Shown piece after piece: positions 1-8,563 of a stretch of DNA of 57,892 nt. Source of the stretch: Paracoccaceae bacterium (GTDB lineage Bacteria > Pseudomonadota > Alphaproteobacteria > Rhodobacterales > Rhodobacteraceae); assembly GCA_017510335.1 (NCBI GenBank), contig JAFWNM010000035.1:1-57892 (forward strand), written 5' to 3'. Each line of letters begins with the position of its first letter. Position 1 is the stretch's first letter. The position numbers and the translations under genes were made by a program. The notes beneath the pieces are model-generated. The model was not told the DNA's origin, searched no databases, and saw only the letters and a program-made list of their open reading frames with translations.

Positions 1-141
1 AACACGGATTTCGATGCAATGTCGCTGTCGCGCACCAATACCCATGTTGAAACAGGCATCGACATTGCCGCCCTGAACAGCAGCACCGCCGGCATGGACA
101 TGGTCGGCATATTGCTGGGCAATATGGACAGCGTGGCCTGA
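1..141 (+). CDS. C-terminal end of a probable type I secreted protein (partial)
   Basis: Frame 1 is open from the first base and stops at 139-141 (TGA), giving the last 46 residues of a protein that begins outside the window. Its end carries MVGILLGNM, which matches TGILLGAM at the end of the 709-residue protein encoded at 466-2595. The two also share the spacing from an upstream N-T-D/N-D-T segment. I infer that this is a paralogue of that protein and a further substrate of the type I secretion system encoded just downstream, with the shared end acting as part of the uncleaved C-terminal export signal. The N-terminal domains cannot be seen. Confidence 0.6.
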   Translation, partial: NTDFDAMSLSRTNTHVETGIDIAALNSSTAGMDMVGILLGNMDSVA

Positions 142-465
142 TACACCGCGCACAGGGCCCGGCAGCTTTTGCCGGTGATGTCCTGAAATTTCGGCGTGCC
201 GCAAACTGCCATTTGTTGCGGCACGCCAGAGCATATGGTGTTCATTCGCATTCAGGCAACATGCCGTGACTTATTGATGTCGCATGTTCGAGAAGCTCGA
301 CACCGGTTCCCGGTTTTGAGCAACATGCTTTATTACACCCTAAAAACAGTCGCATCTTTGACGAAAATGCGCGGCAAAGGTCGCGGTGTTGCCGCATTCA
401 CGCCCCTGCCCTTGTCAGGTCTTCGCGCCAGTCTTGCCCTTGGGTGAAGAAAAAATGGTGGGAAG
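142..465. other. Intergenic region between two secretion substrates
   Basis: This 324-base stretch has no convincing gene. It holds one strong hairpin (193-227). The part at 290-360 is more AT-rich than its surroundings and is the likeliest place for a promoter of the gene at 466, but I could not define -35 and -10 boxes. No TTAA-N7-TTAA box was seen here, unlike upstream of the exporter operon and the adhesin. Confidence 0.5.
193..227 (+). terminator. Perfect 12-bp hairpin after the partial gene
   Basis: GGCGTGCCGCAA at 193-204 is the exact reverse complement of TTGCGGCACGCC at 216-227, with an 11-base loop. It starts 52 bases after the stop of the partial gene. No T-run follows, so it is either a factor-dependent 3' end, an mRNA-stabilising hairpin or an inverted repeat of another kind. 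Confidence 0.45.
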
Positions 466-2595
466 ATGCGGCTGCATGTCTTGGGCCGTGTCCAGACTGA
501 TGTTGACATGTTCGACAGCAGTTTGGGGGCAGCGACTGTCTGGCATACGGCCCCGGGCGGGCCGGTGCTGCTAATCAATTCAGGACGCAACGGGGGCATG
601 ACCGCGTGGCGGGCTGGCCCGTCGGGCCAGTTGCAGCTGGTTGACACGCTGGCCTATGGAACAACGGGCACCAACGCTGCGCGCGACCATCTGGTTCTGG
701 CCCAGTTTCGCGGTGAAACAGTGGCCTTTTTCGGCAGGGGGGATACGACCTTCTGGGGCTATGCCCTGAACGCTGACGGCACATTTGGCGCGCGCAGGCT
801 TGTCAATTTTGACCGCGCAACTGAGGAAATTGCCGCAGGCAATGACGGCTTTGTGCAGCTATGGGCCATGATGCGCACCGATGCGCCCGCCGGATTTGCC
901 CAGACGCCCGCATGGCAGGGCACAACGGGGCTGGTTTTTGCAGAAAACGGGGATGTCCTGCTGACAAGCGGTATTTCAGACGCGCTGCATGTGCTGCCCC
1001 CGAATGGCCCCCCCCAACAGGCAGGCGACAGCATAGGGGTATTCGCCCCCACAGGCCTTGTGGCGTTTGGCGATGCCGGACATGGCGCGCGGGTCGTGGT
1101 GGCGGGTGGCGGCAGTTCATCGCTTTCGGTGCTGCGCGCGGGTGTCGATGGCTACATGCCCACCGATCATATGCTGGATACCGGCAGCACGGCATTTTTC
1201 CGCGTGCAGGCCATCAGCGGGGCAAGTGTGGCAACGCCAAACGGGCCGCTGGATCTGGTTCTTGCGGGCGGTGCTGATCACGGTGTGACCTTGTTTGCAG
1301 TGACGCCAGAAGGGTGGTTGGTCTGGCTGGACACTGTTTTTGATACGCCCGCCACCGGCCTTTACAATATCACCACGCTGGAAAGCTTCGTTCAGGACGG
1401 GCAGTTGATCATCACCGCCACATCCGGGCGCGATGCGGGTGTCACTGTGCTGCGCCTGCCGCTGGCCAATCTGGGCGGCATTGCCCCCGCAGGCCAAGGG
1501 GGCGCAGGCGATGACATTGTCATCGCTCATGTCGGGCTAACGCAGGTGTCAGGGGGGGGCGGGTCGAATGTATTTGTCATTCGCCCACAGGCCGGCACCG
1601 TCACAATTACCGATTTCACGCCGGGGCTGGACAGGCTGGACCTGTCTGCATGGCCTATGCTGCGCGATATCAGCCAGTTGCAGATACAAACCACGCCAAC
1701 GGGCGCGGTCATCAGCTATCGCGGGTATGGCGTGGACATCCTGTCTGACGCTGGCACCAGCCTGACGGTGCAGGATATTTTCCCGCAGGGCCTGCTGGGT
1801 GCGGACCGCTTGATGGTGCTTAGCCTGTCGGAATTGCACGGGGCACCCCCGCCTGCGGACCCGCCTGCAGACGACCCGGTAGACCCGCCGCCCGTGGATG
1901 ACCCCACCGCGGACCCCCCCGACCCCGGCACGCCCGACCCCGGCACGCCCGACCCCGGCACGCCCGACCCCGGCACGCCCGACACAGGCCCGACGGACCC
2001 GCCGGACGTGACCCCGCCCCCCGATCCCGCGCCAGAAGACCCGGCGCCGCCGGTATTGCCAACGGGCAACGGGGTGTTGCAATTGCAAACGCCAGCGGGG
2101 GTGCCATTGGCCAACACACTGGTGCATTTCACCTTGCAAGATGGCATGCAAGCCAGCGTTATGGCAAACGGCACCGGCGCGTTGTCCCTGCCAGATGCGC
2201 CATTGGCCACCATTCAGGCCACCCGCCCGTGGGATATTGCTGCGGGTGACCCGGTCGTTACTGCGCGCGACGCGCTGGATGTGCTGCGCATGGCAGTGGG
2301 GGTTACCCCGTCTTTCGGGCCAGCATCAGCGCAAAGCTTTATCGCAGCCGATATCAACCGTGACGGGCAGGTTACGGCGTTGGACGCGCTGGAAGTGCTG
2401 CGCGCGGCAGTGGGGCTGCAATCCGCGACGCCCCCACGCTGGGTATTCTTTGACGCGCAAACAGACTGGAACGCGCTGGCACTGGGACGCAATGACACCA
2501 ACCTGCCTGCAGGGCTGGCGCTGGGGAATGACTGGCAAAGCGGGGATCTGGCCATGACAGGCATTTTGCTGGGTGCCATGTCCGAATTCATTTGA
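466..2595 (+). CDS. Type I secreted propeller/RTX-like protein with dockerin-like C-terminal domain
   Basis: This 709-residue protein has no N-terminal signal peptide. Residues about 1-340 are rich in short beta-strand units of the kind V-L-A-G-G-A-D-H-G-V-T-L-F and look like a beta-propeller. Residues about 350-455 resemble an RTX/calcium-binding tail (GAGDDIVIA, then F-V-I-R-P and I-T-D-F-T-P-G-L-D-R-L-D-L). A proline/aspartate linker follows, with four exact PDPGT repeats near residue 486. After it comes a module with two related halves, RDALDVLRMAVG and ADINRDGQVTALDALEVLR. The second half has the Asp/Asn spacing of a type I dockerin calcium loop. The C-terminus (MTGILLGAM) matches that of the partial gene upstream. 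Lack of a signal peptide plus the adjacent type I exporter operon, which converges on it with only 27 bases between stops, implies export by that system. Start: ATG preceded by GGTGGGAAG. Confidence 0.75.
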   Translation: MRLHVLGRVQTDVDMFDSSLGAATVWHTAPGGPVLLINSGRNGGMTAWRAGPSGQLQLVDTLAYGTTGTNAARDHLVLAQFRGETVAFFGRGDTTFWGYALNADGTFGARRLVNFDRATEEIAAGNDGFVQLWAMMRTDAPAGFAQTPAWQGTTGLVFAENGDVLLTSGISDALHVLPPNGPPQQAGDSIGVFAPTGLVAFGDAGHGARVVVAGGGSSSLSVLRAGVDGYMPTDHMLDTGSTAFFRVQAISGASVATPNGPLDLVLAGGADHGVTLFAVTPEGWLVWLDTVFDTPATGLYNITTLESFVQDGQLIITATSGRDAGVTVLRLPLANLGGIAPAGQGGAGDDIVIAHVGLTQVSGGGGSNVFVIRPQAGTVTITDFTPGLDRLDLSAWPMLRDISQLQIQTTPTGAVISYRGYGVDILSDAGTSLTVQDIFPQGLLGADRLMVLSLSELHGAPPPADPPADDPVDPPPVDDPTADPPDPGTPDPGTPDPGTPDPGTPDTGPTDPPDVTPPPDPAPEDPAPPVLPTGNGVLQLQTPAGVPLANTLVHFTLQDGMQASVMANGTGALSLPDAPLATIQATRPWDIAAGDPVVTARDALDVLRMAVGVTPSFGPASAQSFIAADINRDGQVTALDALEVLRAAVGLQSATPPRWVFFDAQTDWNALALGRNDTNLPAGLALGNDWQSGDLAMTGILLGAMSEFI
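1921..1980 (+). repeat. Four tandem 15-bp repeats encoding PDPGT units
   Basis: Four identical in-frame copies of the 15-bp unit GACCCCGGCACGCCC run through 1921-1980, just ahead of a diverged unit (GACACAGGC). They encode the flexible linker between the RTX-like part and the dockerin-like domain of the 709-residue protein. Exact identity at the DNA level points to recent slippage expansion, so copy number probably varies between strains. Confidence 0.9.
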
Positions 2596-2622
2596 CGGCA
2601 TGCCAGTCCCGGCCATTGGCCG

Positions 2623-3936
2623 CTATTCCCGAAAAGCGCGGTCCCTGACGCGGACAACAGGCGTGGTCAGGTATTCCAGCACGGTTTTGCGCCCCGAAAG
2701 CATGTCGATTTCCGTGACCATACCGGGCATCACCTCGACCACGATACCATCGGCATCCAGAAAATTCTCTTCGGTGCGGACATGGACAATGAAATATTCT
2801 TCCGGGTCGCGTTCGGACCGGGTGACGGCATCTGCGCCAATGCGGGTAATTTCGCCGTTCAGGCTGCCATAGCGCGAAAAGTCATAGGCCGTCACCTTCA
2901 CCTTAACGGGCTGTCCTGGATAGACAAAGGCAATATCGGCAGGGCGCACATAGGCTTCGACCAGAAGCGTGTCGTCCAAGGGCACAATTTCGATCAAATC
3001 CTCGCCCGGGCGCGCAAGACTGCCCAGGGTGGACCGGTGTATCCGGTTGACCACCCCGCGCATGGGCGCACGGATGGCCGCGCGTTCGGCGCGGTCACGC
3101 AGGGCGGGCAGGCTGGGTTCCAAAGCGGCCAGTTCCGCCGTGGCCAGCGCCAGATCAGACAAGGCGGCCGCCCGCGCACGCGCGCGCAAGGCACCAATCT
3201 GGTCGTCGATTTCATCCAGTGCGGACCGCATGCGCGCAAGGCTGGCGCGGGCGCGTGTCTCTCGGCCGCGCCATTCGGATTCGCGCCTGCGCAATTCCAG
3301 CAAGGTGGTTTCAGGTTCCACCCGCCGTTGGACAAGCGGTTCCATCATCGCGCGTTCCTCAGCCACGATACCCAGTGTTTCGCGCGCGGTGTCCAGATCC
3401 ACTTGCCCTTCGACAAACTGTTCCTGCCGCTGGTGGCGCTGGCGTTCCAGAATGTCGATATCCGCCACCAGTTCGGCGCGTCTGGCATGATATAGCGCTG
3501 TTTCCGACCGCACCACAGCGGGGGCTTGCGCAACAAGGATGTCGGAAAAATGCAAATCAACGCCGTCAATCTCGGCTTGCAGTCGGGTTATGCGCGCCAT
3601 CAGGCCATAGGCGCGTTGCTGTTCCTGATCCAGTTGGCTGGCAATTTGCGTGCCATCCAGTTCCATCAGGATATGCCCCTCCTCGACGACATCGCCTTCG
3701 GCAACAAACAACGCCTGCAGCACGCCCGGTTCGGTCGCTTGAATAAGCTGCAAATCCCGCGATGGCACAATGCGCCCTTCTGCGCGGGTGACGTCATCAA
3801 TTTCGGTGCGGGCCGCCCAGACACCTGCGGACAGGAAAAACAGCAAGATCACGCCCAGAAGCACACTGCCCCGCCAGCTTTGGCGGCCCTGCATTTCATG
3901 GGCAAGGGTTTCAAGATCCCGGCTACGCGCCATCAT
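2623..3936 (-). CDS. HlyD-family type I secretion periplasmic adaptor
   Basis: A 437-residue membrane fusion protein that bridges the inner-membrane ABC exporter and the TolC-like channel. It has a short cytoplasmic N-terminus, one membrane helix at about residues 25-45 (LGVILLFFLSAGVWAA), a barrel-lipoyl half near residues 60-110 (GVLQALFVAEGDVVEEG), a long Glu/Arg/Ala-rich coiled-coil hairpin at about 115-290, and a second lipoyl/barrel half with the typical I-R-A-P-M-R-G-V-V motif. The C-terminal beta domain carries the E-A-Y-V-R-P-A-D-I-A-F-V-Y-P-G-Q-P-V pattern of this family. It overlaps the upstream exporter gene by 14 nt, so translation is probably coupled. Two adjacent ATG codons (3936, 3933) follow a GGGGGGA ribosome site. 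Length and layout are normal for the family. Confidence 0.9.
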   Translation of the reverse strand: MMARSRDLETLAHEMQGRQSWRGSVLLGVILLFFLSAGVWAARTEIDDVTRAEGRIVPSRDLQLIQATEPGVLQALFVAEGDVVEEGHILMELDGTQIASQLDQEQQRAYGLMARITRLQAEIDGVDLHFSDILVAQAPAVVRSETALYHARRAELVADIDILERQRHQRQEQFVEGQVDLDTARETLGIVAEERAMMEPLVQRRVEPETTLLELRRRESEWRGRETRARASLARMRSALDEIDDQIGALRARARAAALSDLALATAELAALEPSLPALRDRAERAAIRAPMRGVVNRIHRSTLGSLARPGEDLIEIVPLDDTLLVEAYVRPADIAFVYPGQPVKVKVTAYDFSRYGSLNGEITRIGADAVTRSERDPEEYFIVHVRTEENFLDADGIVVEVMPGMVTEIDMLSGRKTVLEYLTTPVVRVRDRAFRE

Positions 3937-6070
3937 TCCCCCCCGATCTGGTTTGTGTCAGGATGGATTTGGGGCCATCGGCGGCCACCTTGCCCTGATC
4001 AATGACGATAACGCGGTCCACCAGGTCCAGCAGGCTGGTGCGATGGGTGACAATAACCAATGTGCGATCTGCCATTTCCGCCTTCAGCCGCGCAATGACA
4101 CCCGCTTCGTTTTGCACATCCATGCTGGATGTCGGTTCATCCATCAACATGATGGGCGGGCGGCCCAACAATGCGCGCGCCAGGGTGATGGCCTGTTTTT
4201 GCCCGCCTGACAGCCCTTCGCCACGTTCGGCCAGCATCATGTCATAGCCCGAAGGATGGCGTTTCACAAAATCCTCAACACCGGCGATGCGCGCGGCTTC
4301 AATAATGTCGTGATCGCGCGCGCGCATGGCCCCGATGGCGATGTTTTCACGCACTGTGCCGGAAAACAGCCATATATCTTGCAGCACAGACCCCATATTG
4401 CGCCGCAGATCACCTGGATCAATCTGGCGAATGTCAATACCATCCACCAGAACTGCCCCTTCACGCGGCTGATACAGCCCCAGCATAAGCCGCGCCACAG
4501 TGCTTTTGCCGGACCCAATACGCCCCAGAATGGCAACCTTCTCGCCGGGTTTGATGGTGAATGAAATGTTGCGCAGCGCATCAACAGTCTGGTCGGGATA
4601 GGCAAAGGACACATTGTCAAAGCGGATTTCCCCTTCCAGTCTGGGGCGGGAAATCCAGCCTTTGCCTTCGGGGCGTTCGCTTTCGGCCTTCATCAGCGCA
4701 TCCAGACTGCGGTAGGATGTGCGCGCCTGATTGAACCGCGTCAATGTCTGGGCCAGTTGCGCAAGCGGGGCAAGCGCACGGCCTGTCAGGATAACCCCCG
4801 CAATCAAGGCGCCCATGCTGACTTCGCCTGCCGTGATCAGGAACACGCCATAAAACACAATCATCACCTGCGCACCCTGTTGGGCAAACGCGGTGGCGTT
4901 AATGGCAAATTGCGTCACAGCGCGGCTTTTCAGGCCATGTTCGGACTGGCGTTCGATTGCATCTTCCCAGCGTGCGCGCATGCGCCGCTGTGCCCCTGTC
5001 GCCTTGATGGTTTCCAGCCCCGCCAGCGTTTCAACCAGAACGCCCTGTTTGGACTGCCCGTCCGCAAAGCTTTTTTCGGCCAGCCGCGACAGGATGGGTT
5101 GAACCGCAATCCCGACAATCAGCACAAACGGCACTGCAAGCGCAGGCACAATCGCCAGCGGCCCGCCAATCAGGTAGATGACGCCGACAAACAGCAAGAT
5201 AAACGGCAGGTCCACCACCGCCACCAACGTGGCCGAGGTGAAGAAATCGCGCAGGGTTTCAAATTCGCGCAAGGTGCTGGCCAGCGCGCCGGTGGACCCT
5301 TTGCGCGCGCGCATCTGCAAATCCAGAATCTGGTCAAATATGCGCCGCCCCATGACCATGTCGGCGCGCTGGCCGGCGCGGTCAATGAACCCTGCGCGCA
5401 AGGATTTGATCAGGAAGTCAAAAAGCAGCGCAATGCCCACACCAACGGTCAGGGCAATCAACGATTCAATCGCTTCATTGGGCAGCACACGGTCATATAC
5501 AACCATGATGAACAGCGACGTCGAAAGGCTTAGGAAATTGGCCAGCACCGCAGCCAGCAATACCTGACTATAGGACCACCGGTTTTCTGCCAAAGTGGAC
5601 CAGAACCAGTGCCCCTGCCGCCCGGTGGCGTTCAGCGCAATATCTTCGCGGTGTTCTGCGCGCAACAAAAGCGCGTATCCGGTATAAACCGCATCCAGCT
5701 TGTCCAGCGCGATCCGGCCCAAACCCTGCCCCAGCGCGGGGTCATAAATGGCCAGATCCCCGTTTGGCAGCACATCTTCCAGAACAACTGCGCGATCATC
5801 GTTCAGCATCAGGATTGTCGGGGTCAGCGTGGCGTCAAACGCCTTCAGCGGGCGTTTGCCGAAACCCGCCTGCACGCCCGCGCGCTCGGCTGCGGTGATT
5901 GCATCGCGCAGCGTCACGCCGCCTTGCGCGCCCGATTGCGCAGCGCGCAGCGCGGCCAGCGTCATGGGGCGGTCAAGGCTGGCGGTTGCGTGCAAAAGGC
6001 ACGCTTCCAAAGCGCTAAGATCCGCGTCCTGTGCGCCAGCGCCCAACGTGACGGCGCGCGCGTCGTTCAT
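3923..6070 (-). CDS. Type I secretion ABC exporter with C39-like N-terminal domain (LapB/HlyB type)
   Basis: This 715-residue protein is the inner-membrane ATPase/permease of the type I system. Residues about 10-135 form a C39-peptidase-like domain, here probably only for substrate docking as in HlyB/LapB. I see a Cys in LEACLLHA but no clear full catalytic set. Residues about 165-440 are the six-helix exporter domain. The nucleotide-binding domain has Walker A GRIGSGKST near residue 515, a Q-loop in SVLQDIWLF, signature LSGGQKQ, Walker B IMLMDEP and a switch His in IVTHRT. It overlaps the tolC-like gene by 4 nt and the hlyD-like gene by 14 nt, so all three subunits come from one operon. The general architecture matches exporters of very large RTX adhesins, in line with the giant adhesin gene next door. 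Confidence 0.92.
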   Translation of the reverse strand: MNDARAVTLGAGAQDADLSALEACLLHATASLDRPMTLAALRAAQSGAQGGVTLRDAITAAERAGVQAGFGKRPLKAFDATLTPTILMLNDDRAVVLEDVLPNGDLAIYDPALGQGLGRIALDKLDAVYTGYALLLRAEHREDIALNATGRQGHWFWSTLAENRWSYSQVLLAAVLANFLSLSTSLFIMVVYDRVLPNEAIESLIALTVGVGIALLFDFLIKSLRAGFIDRAGQRADMVMGRRIFDQILDLQMRARKGSTGALASTLREFETLRDFFTSATLVAVVDLPFILLFVGVIYLIGGPLAIVPALAVPFVLIVGIAVQPILSRLAEKSFADGQSKQGVLVETLAGLETIKATGAQRRMRARWEDAIERQSEHGLKSRAVTQFAINATAFAQQGAQVMIVFYGVFLITAGEVSMGALIAGVILTGRALAPLAQLAQTLTRFNQARTSYRSLDALMKAESERPEGKGWISRPRLEGEIRFDNVSFAYPDQTVDALRNISFTIKPGEKVAILGRIGSGKSTVARLMLGLYQPREGAVLVDGIDIRQIDPGDLRRNMGSVLQDIWLFSGTVRENIAIGAMRARDHDIIEAARIAGVEDFVKRHPSGYDMMLAERGEGLSGGQKQAITLARALLGRPPIMLMDEPTSSMDVQNEAGVIARLKAEMADRTLVIVTHRTSLLDLVDRVIVIDQGKVAADGPKSILTQTRSGGNDGA

Positions 6071-7455
6071 GCGTCCTGCTCCGGGGCGTCGGCGTCGTCT
6101 TCGCTGGCTTTGGGGCCGGGCAGGGTAATTGCGAATGCATCCAGAATGTCGCCTGTCAGCGCAAGGGCCGCATAACCCGACAGCGCCACTTCGCGTTCGG
6201 CGGCAATCAGGGCCTCGCTGGCTTCGAAAAGGTCGCGTTCTGCGTCCAGCAACCCCAGAAGCGAACGACGCCCGATCGAGAACTCCTCCCTCGAGGCTTC
6301 GACCGTGGCGCGGTTGGCGTTCACGGCCTCTCTTGCGGCGGCGACACGCGCAGCCCCTGCCCGCTGGTCAGACCGCAGGTCCGACAGCGCGCGCGCAATG
6401 TCGCGCGCCAGCCCCTCGCGCTCGGCGCGCACGGCGTCAACTTGTGCTTCGGCGGCGCGTATTCTGGCCTGCTGGCTGCCGGGCGCGCCGGGGTCATATT
6501 CCACATCCAGCGTTGCACGGCTGCCGCCGCGCTGAGCGCTTCCATCGATGCGCAATTGCGGGAAGCGTTGCGATTTCGCTACCGCAACATCGGCTTCGGC
6601 AGCGGCAATCCGCGCCTCGACCCCCAGAATGCGGGGGCTGCTTGCAATAAGATCGCTGTCAGGGGCATTGGGCAAACCGGGCGCACCGGGCGGATCGGCC
6701 AATATGCTGCCTGCGCGTTGTCCGAAACTGGCGGCAAACCCCGCCGCCGCGCGTTCGGTGCGGGCATCCGCTTCTGCGGCGCGGGCGCGCGCAGTGGCCA
6801 GACGCGCACGCGCAGTCAGAACATCGGCGTTGCCGCCAGCGCCTGCATCCGCGCGTTGCTGCACCTGATCCAGGACACGCTGATGCGCGCGCACACTGTC
6901 GGCGGCAATTTCTGCGCGGTCCTGTGCCGCGCGCAGGTCATACCACGCCGCAACCGCCCCAAGCGCCAGCGCCGCCGCAACTTCCTGACGGGCACCGCGG
7001 CTTTCGAACACGCGCGCCTGTGCAGCAACCTGCCGGCTGGCCGCGCCCCCGCCATCATAGACCAGCTGAAGAACACGCAAAACCGGACTGATGCTGTTGG
7101 TGGTCACCCCGTTCACCACTGCGCCCAGCGTTGCCCCCACTGAAATGCGCGGGTAAAACGCCCCGCCTTCGGCATCCGCGCGGGCCTGGGCTGCACGCAC
7201 ACCCGCCGTTGATGCGACCATCTGCGGGTGTGTTTCCACGGCACGCGTGACCTGTTGACCGAAAGTGCTGCGCGCCACATCTGCCGACACGCGCACGGGG
7301 CGCATATCAGGCGGCGCGTCGAAGCTGGCGCGAATTCCACTTAGATCCGGGCCAGAGGTGCAGGCCCCAAGAAACACCGCGCCCACCAGCGGCAGCGCCC
7401 AAGCGGAGACGCGAAATTTCATGCGGAATGCGGGAAAGAGACAAGACGCAATCAT
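6067..7455 (-). CDS. TolC-family outer membrane efflux lipoprotein of the type I system
   Basis: This 462-residue protein opens the exporter operon. The N-terminus ends in a lipobox, VFLGAC, so the mature protein should be lipid-modified. The remainder is two copies of the Ala/Arg/Glu-rich coiled-coil unit of TolC-type channels, with the family pattern A-R-A-D-A-E-G-G-A-F-Y-P-R-I in the first half, R-F-P-Q-L-R-I-D in the second, and the late motif SREEFSIGRRSLLGLLDAE. It provides the outer-membrane duct for the ABC exporter and adaptor. ATG at 7455 follows AGGA at good spacing. A second ATG at 7422 would start right at MKFRVSAW and keep the lipobox, so the start is not certain. The acidic C-terminus is unusual but not diagnostic. 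A CtrA-like box lies about 114 nt upstream. Confidence 0.88.
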   Translation of the reverse strand: MIASCLFPAFRMKFRVSAWALPLVGAVFLGACTSGPDLSGIRASFDAPPDMRPVRVSADVARSTFGQQVTRAVETHPQMVASTAGVRAAQARADAEGGAFYPRISVGATLGAVVNGVTTNSISPVLRVLQLVYDGGGAASRQVAAQARVFESRGARQEVAAALALGAVAAWYDLRAAQDRAEIAADSVRAHQRVLDQVQQRADAGAGGNADVLTARARLATARARAAEADARTERAAAGFAASFGQRAGSILADPPGAPGLPNAPDSDLIASSPRILGVEARIAAAEADVAVAKSQRFPQLRIDGSAQRGGSRATLDVEYDPGAPGSQQARIRAAEAQVDAVRAEREGLARDIARALSDLRSDQRAGAARVAAAREAVNANRATVEASREEFSIGRRSLLGLLDAERDLFEASEALIAAEREVALSGYAALALTGDILDAFAITLPGPKASEDDADAPEQDA

Positions 7456-7568
7456 CCAAATCCTAGTCTTTGATCAAAATACACTGGCTCAAAACGATTC
7501 ACAGGCTGTAACCCCTGCATGGAGATGCACTACTTGCTGAAATTCCGCATGAAGAAGACCATTCCCAA

Positions 7569-7583
7569 TTAATCTTGTCTTAA
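7569..7583. promoter_or_regulatory. CtrA-like box upstream of the type I secretion operon
   Basis: TTAATCTTGTCTTAA is a perfect match to the CtrA consensus TTAA-N7-TTAA. It lies 114 nt upstream of the first gene of the minus-strand tolC-ABC-hlyD operon, almost the same distance as the box ahead of the giant adhesin (13228-13242). CtrA is the cell-cycle and motility response regulator of alphaproteobacteria. Binding here is inferred from the motif only. Confidence 0.6.
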
Positions 7584-7680
7584 GGCATTTTGCGAGTCAA
7601 TGCCATTCCATCCTGTTGGAATGCACAGAAAAAAATACGCGATGCGCCGTGCCGGGCCGCGACCGATCAGGCGGGGGCGA

Positions 7681-8529
7681 TCAGCTGTTTTTTCGATCAG
7701 GGGGCGTGGGCTGGCCGCCCATCCAGTTCATCAAATCAGGCTCTTGCCCGCGGGCTGTCGCCAGGGCATCGAAGAAACCCGTCAAGGCGGGGTCCGGCGC
7801 AGCGACGGGCGGGCGGGCAGGTTGCGGGGGGGGGCTGTCGTGGGCCTCTGCCTGCGCAAGGAAGGCCAGATGGTGGCGTGCAACAAGCGCCGCATAAGCC
7901 AGCTCCAGCCCCCCGCAGCGGTGCAGAAACGACAATTCGTTGCGCGCCAGTCCGGCCAGTTTTTGCCCGTCCACAGTCATCAGGTCCGGCAATGACGCCG
8001 CTATTCCGTCCGGCGGCTGAAACGGGGCCAGCAGGTGCAGGCGCGCTAGCGCGGCCATCGCGGCGCGGGTTTGCGCTTCGGCTTGCACACGGTTGCGAAA
8101 GAACGCCACCACCTGCGCCAGCGCGGGCGCAAGCTGTCCATCGGGCGTGAAAAACGGTTCGTCACTGGGGTCTTGGGTCACCAGCCCGCTGTCTTCGGCG
8201 ACCAGCAGGGCGAATTGCCCGTCTTCTGTTTGCCTGGCCTGAAAGGGATGCACGCGCAGGATGGACGGCACATAAGACCCGCGCCACGCGCCATTGCTGC
8301 CCACCAGCGCCGTGCGCGCCCCAAGGCGCGTCAGCGCAACGGGCCACCATGTCCCGGCAGATGCGGGCGTAAACATAATGGGCAGGCAGGCGGCGACCTG
8401 TTCATGTTCGCCAAGAACAAGCGGCACCAATTGATGCCCCTGCACAAAGTCAAAGGATGAGAACCGCCGCCAGCGCCGCGCGCTGTGGCGCTCGACGCTA
8501 ACGGGGCTTAGCTCTGCCCCGGCACTCAT
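7681..8529 (-). CDS. SapC family protein
   Basis: The protein is about 282 residues from the ATG at 8529, giving MSAGAELSPVSVERH. It shows the SapC-family pattern: an R-H-x-x-R-R-W-R-R-F start, P-I-M-F-T-P near the front, G-x-W-R-G-S-Y-V-P-S-I-L-R, then A-E-D-S-G-L-V and D-E-P-F-F. The family is named after a gene in the Campylobacter fetus S-layer secretion locus and its biochemical role is not established. It lies directly after the giant adhesin gene in the same direction (34 nt gap), which supports a role linked to surface proteins. A Pro/Ala-rich C-terminal extension, ending in NWMGGQPTPPDRK, looks disordered. An earlier in-frame start at 8583 would overlap the adhesin gene. Confidence 0.75.
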   Translation of the reverse strand: MSAGAELSPVSVERHSARRWRRFSSFDFVQGHQLVPLVLGEHEQVAACLPIMFTPASAGTWWPVALTRLGARTALVGSNGAWRGSYVPSILRVHPFQARQTEDGQFALLVAEDSGLVTQDPSDEPFFTPDGQLAPALAQVVAFFRNRVQAEAQTRAAMAALARLHLLAPFQPPDGIAASLPDLMTVDGQKLAGLARNELSFLHRCGGLELAYAALVARHHLAFLAQAEAHDSPPPQPARPPVAAPDPALTGFFDALATARGQEPDLMNWMGGQPTPPDRKNS

Positions 8530-8563
8530 GATGCCGGGGCCATTGTCAGGGTTGTGCCTTGCA

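Noticed and set aside
1921-1980. Short direct repeats as a CRISPR array
   Set aside because: The units are contiguous without spacers and encode PDPGT in frame inside a gene.
3923-6070. An active C39 peptidase domain in the exporter that would cleave a double-glycine leader
   Set aside because: I could not see a full Cys-His-Asp set, and the nearby substrates lack double-glycine leaders, so a docking role is more likely.
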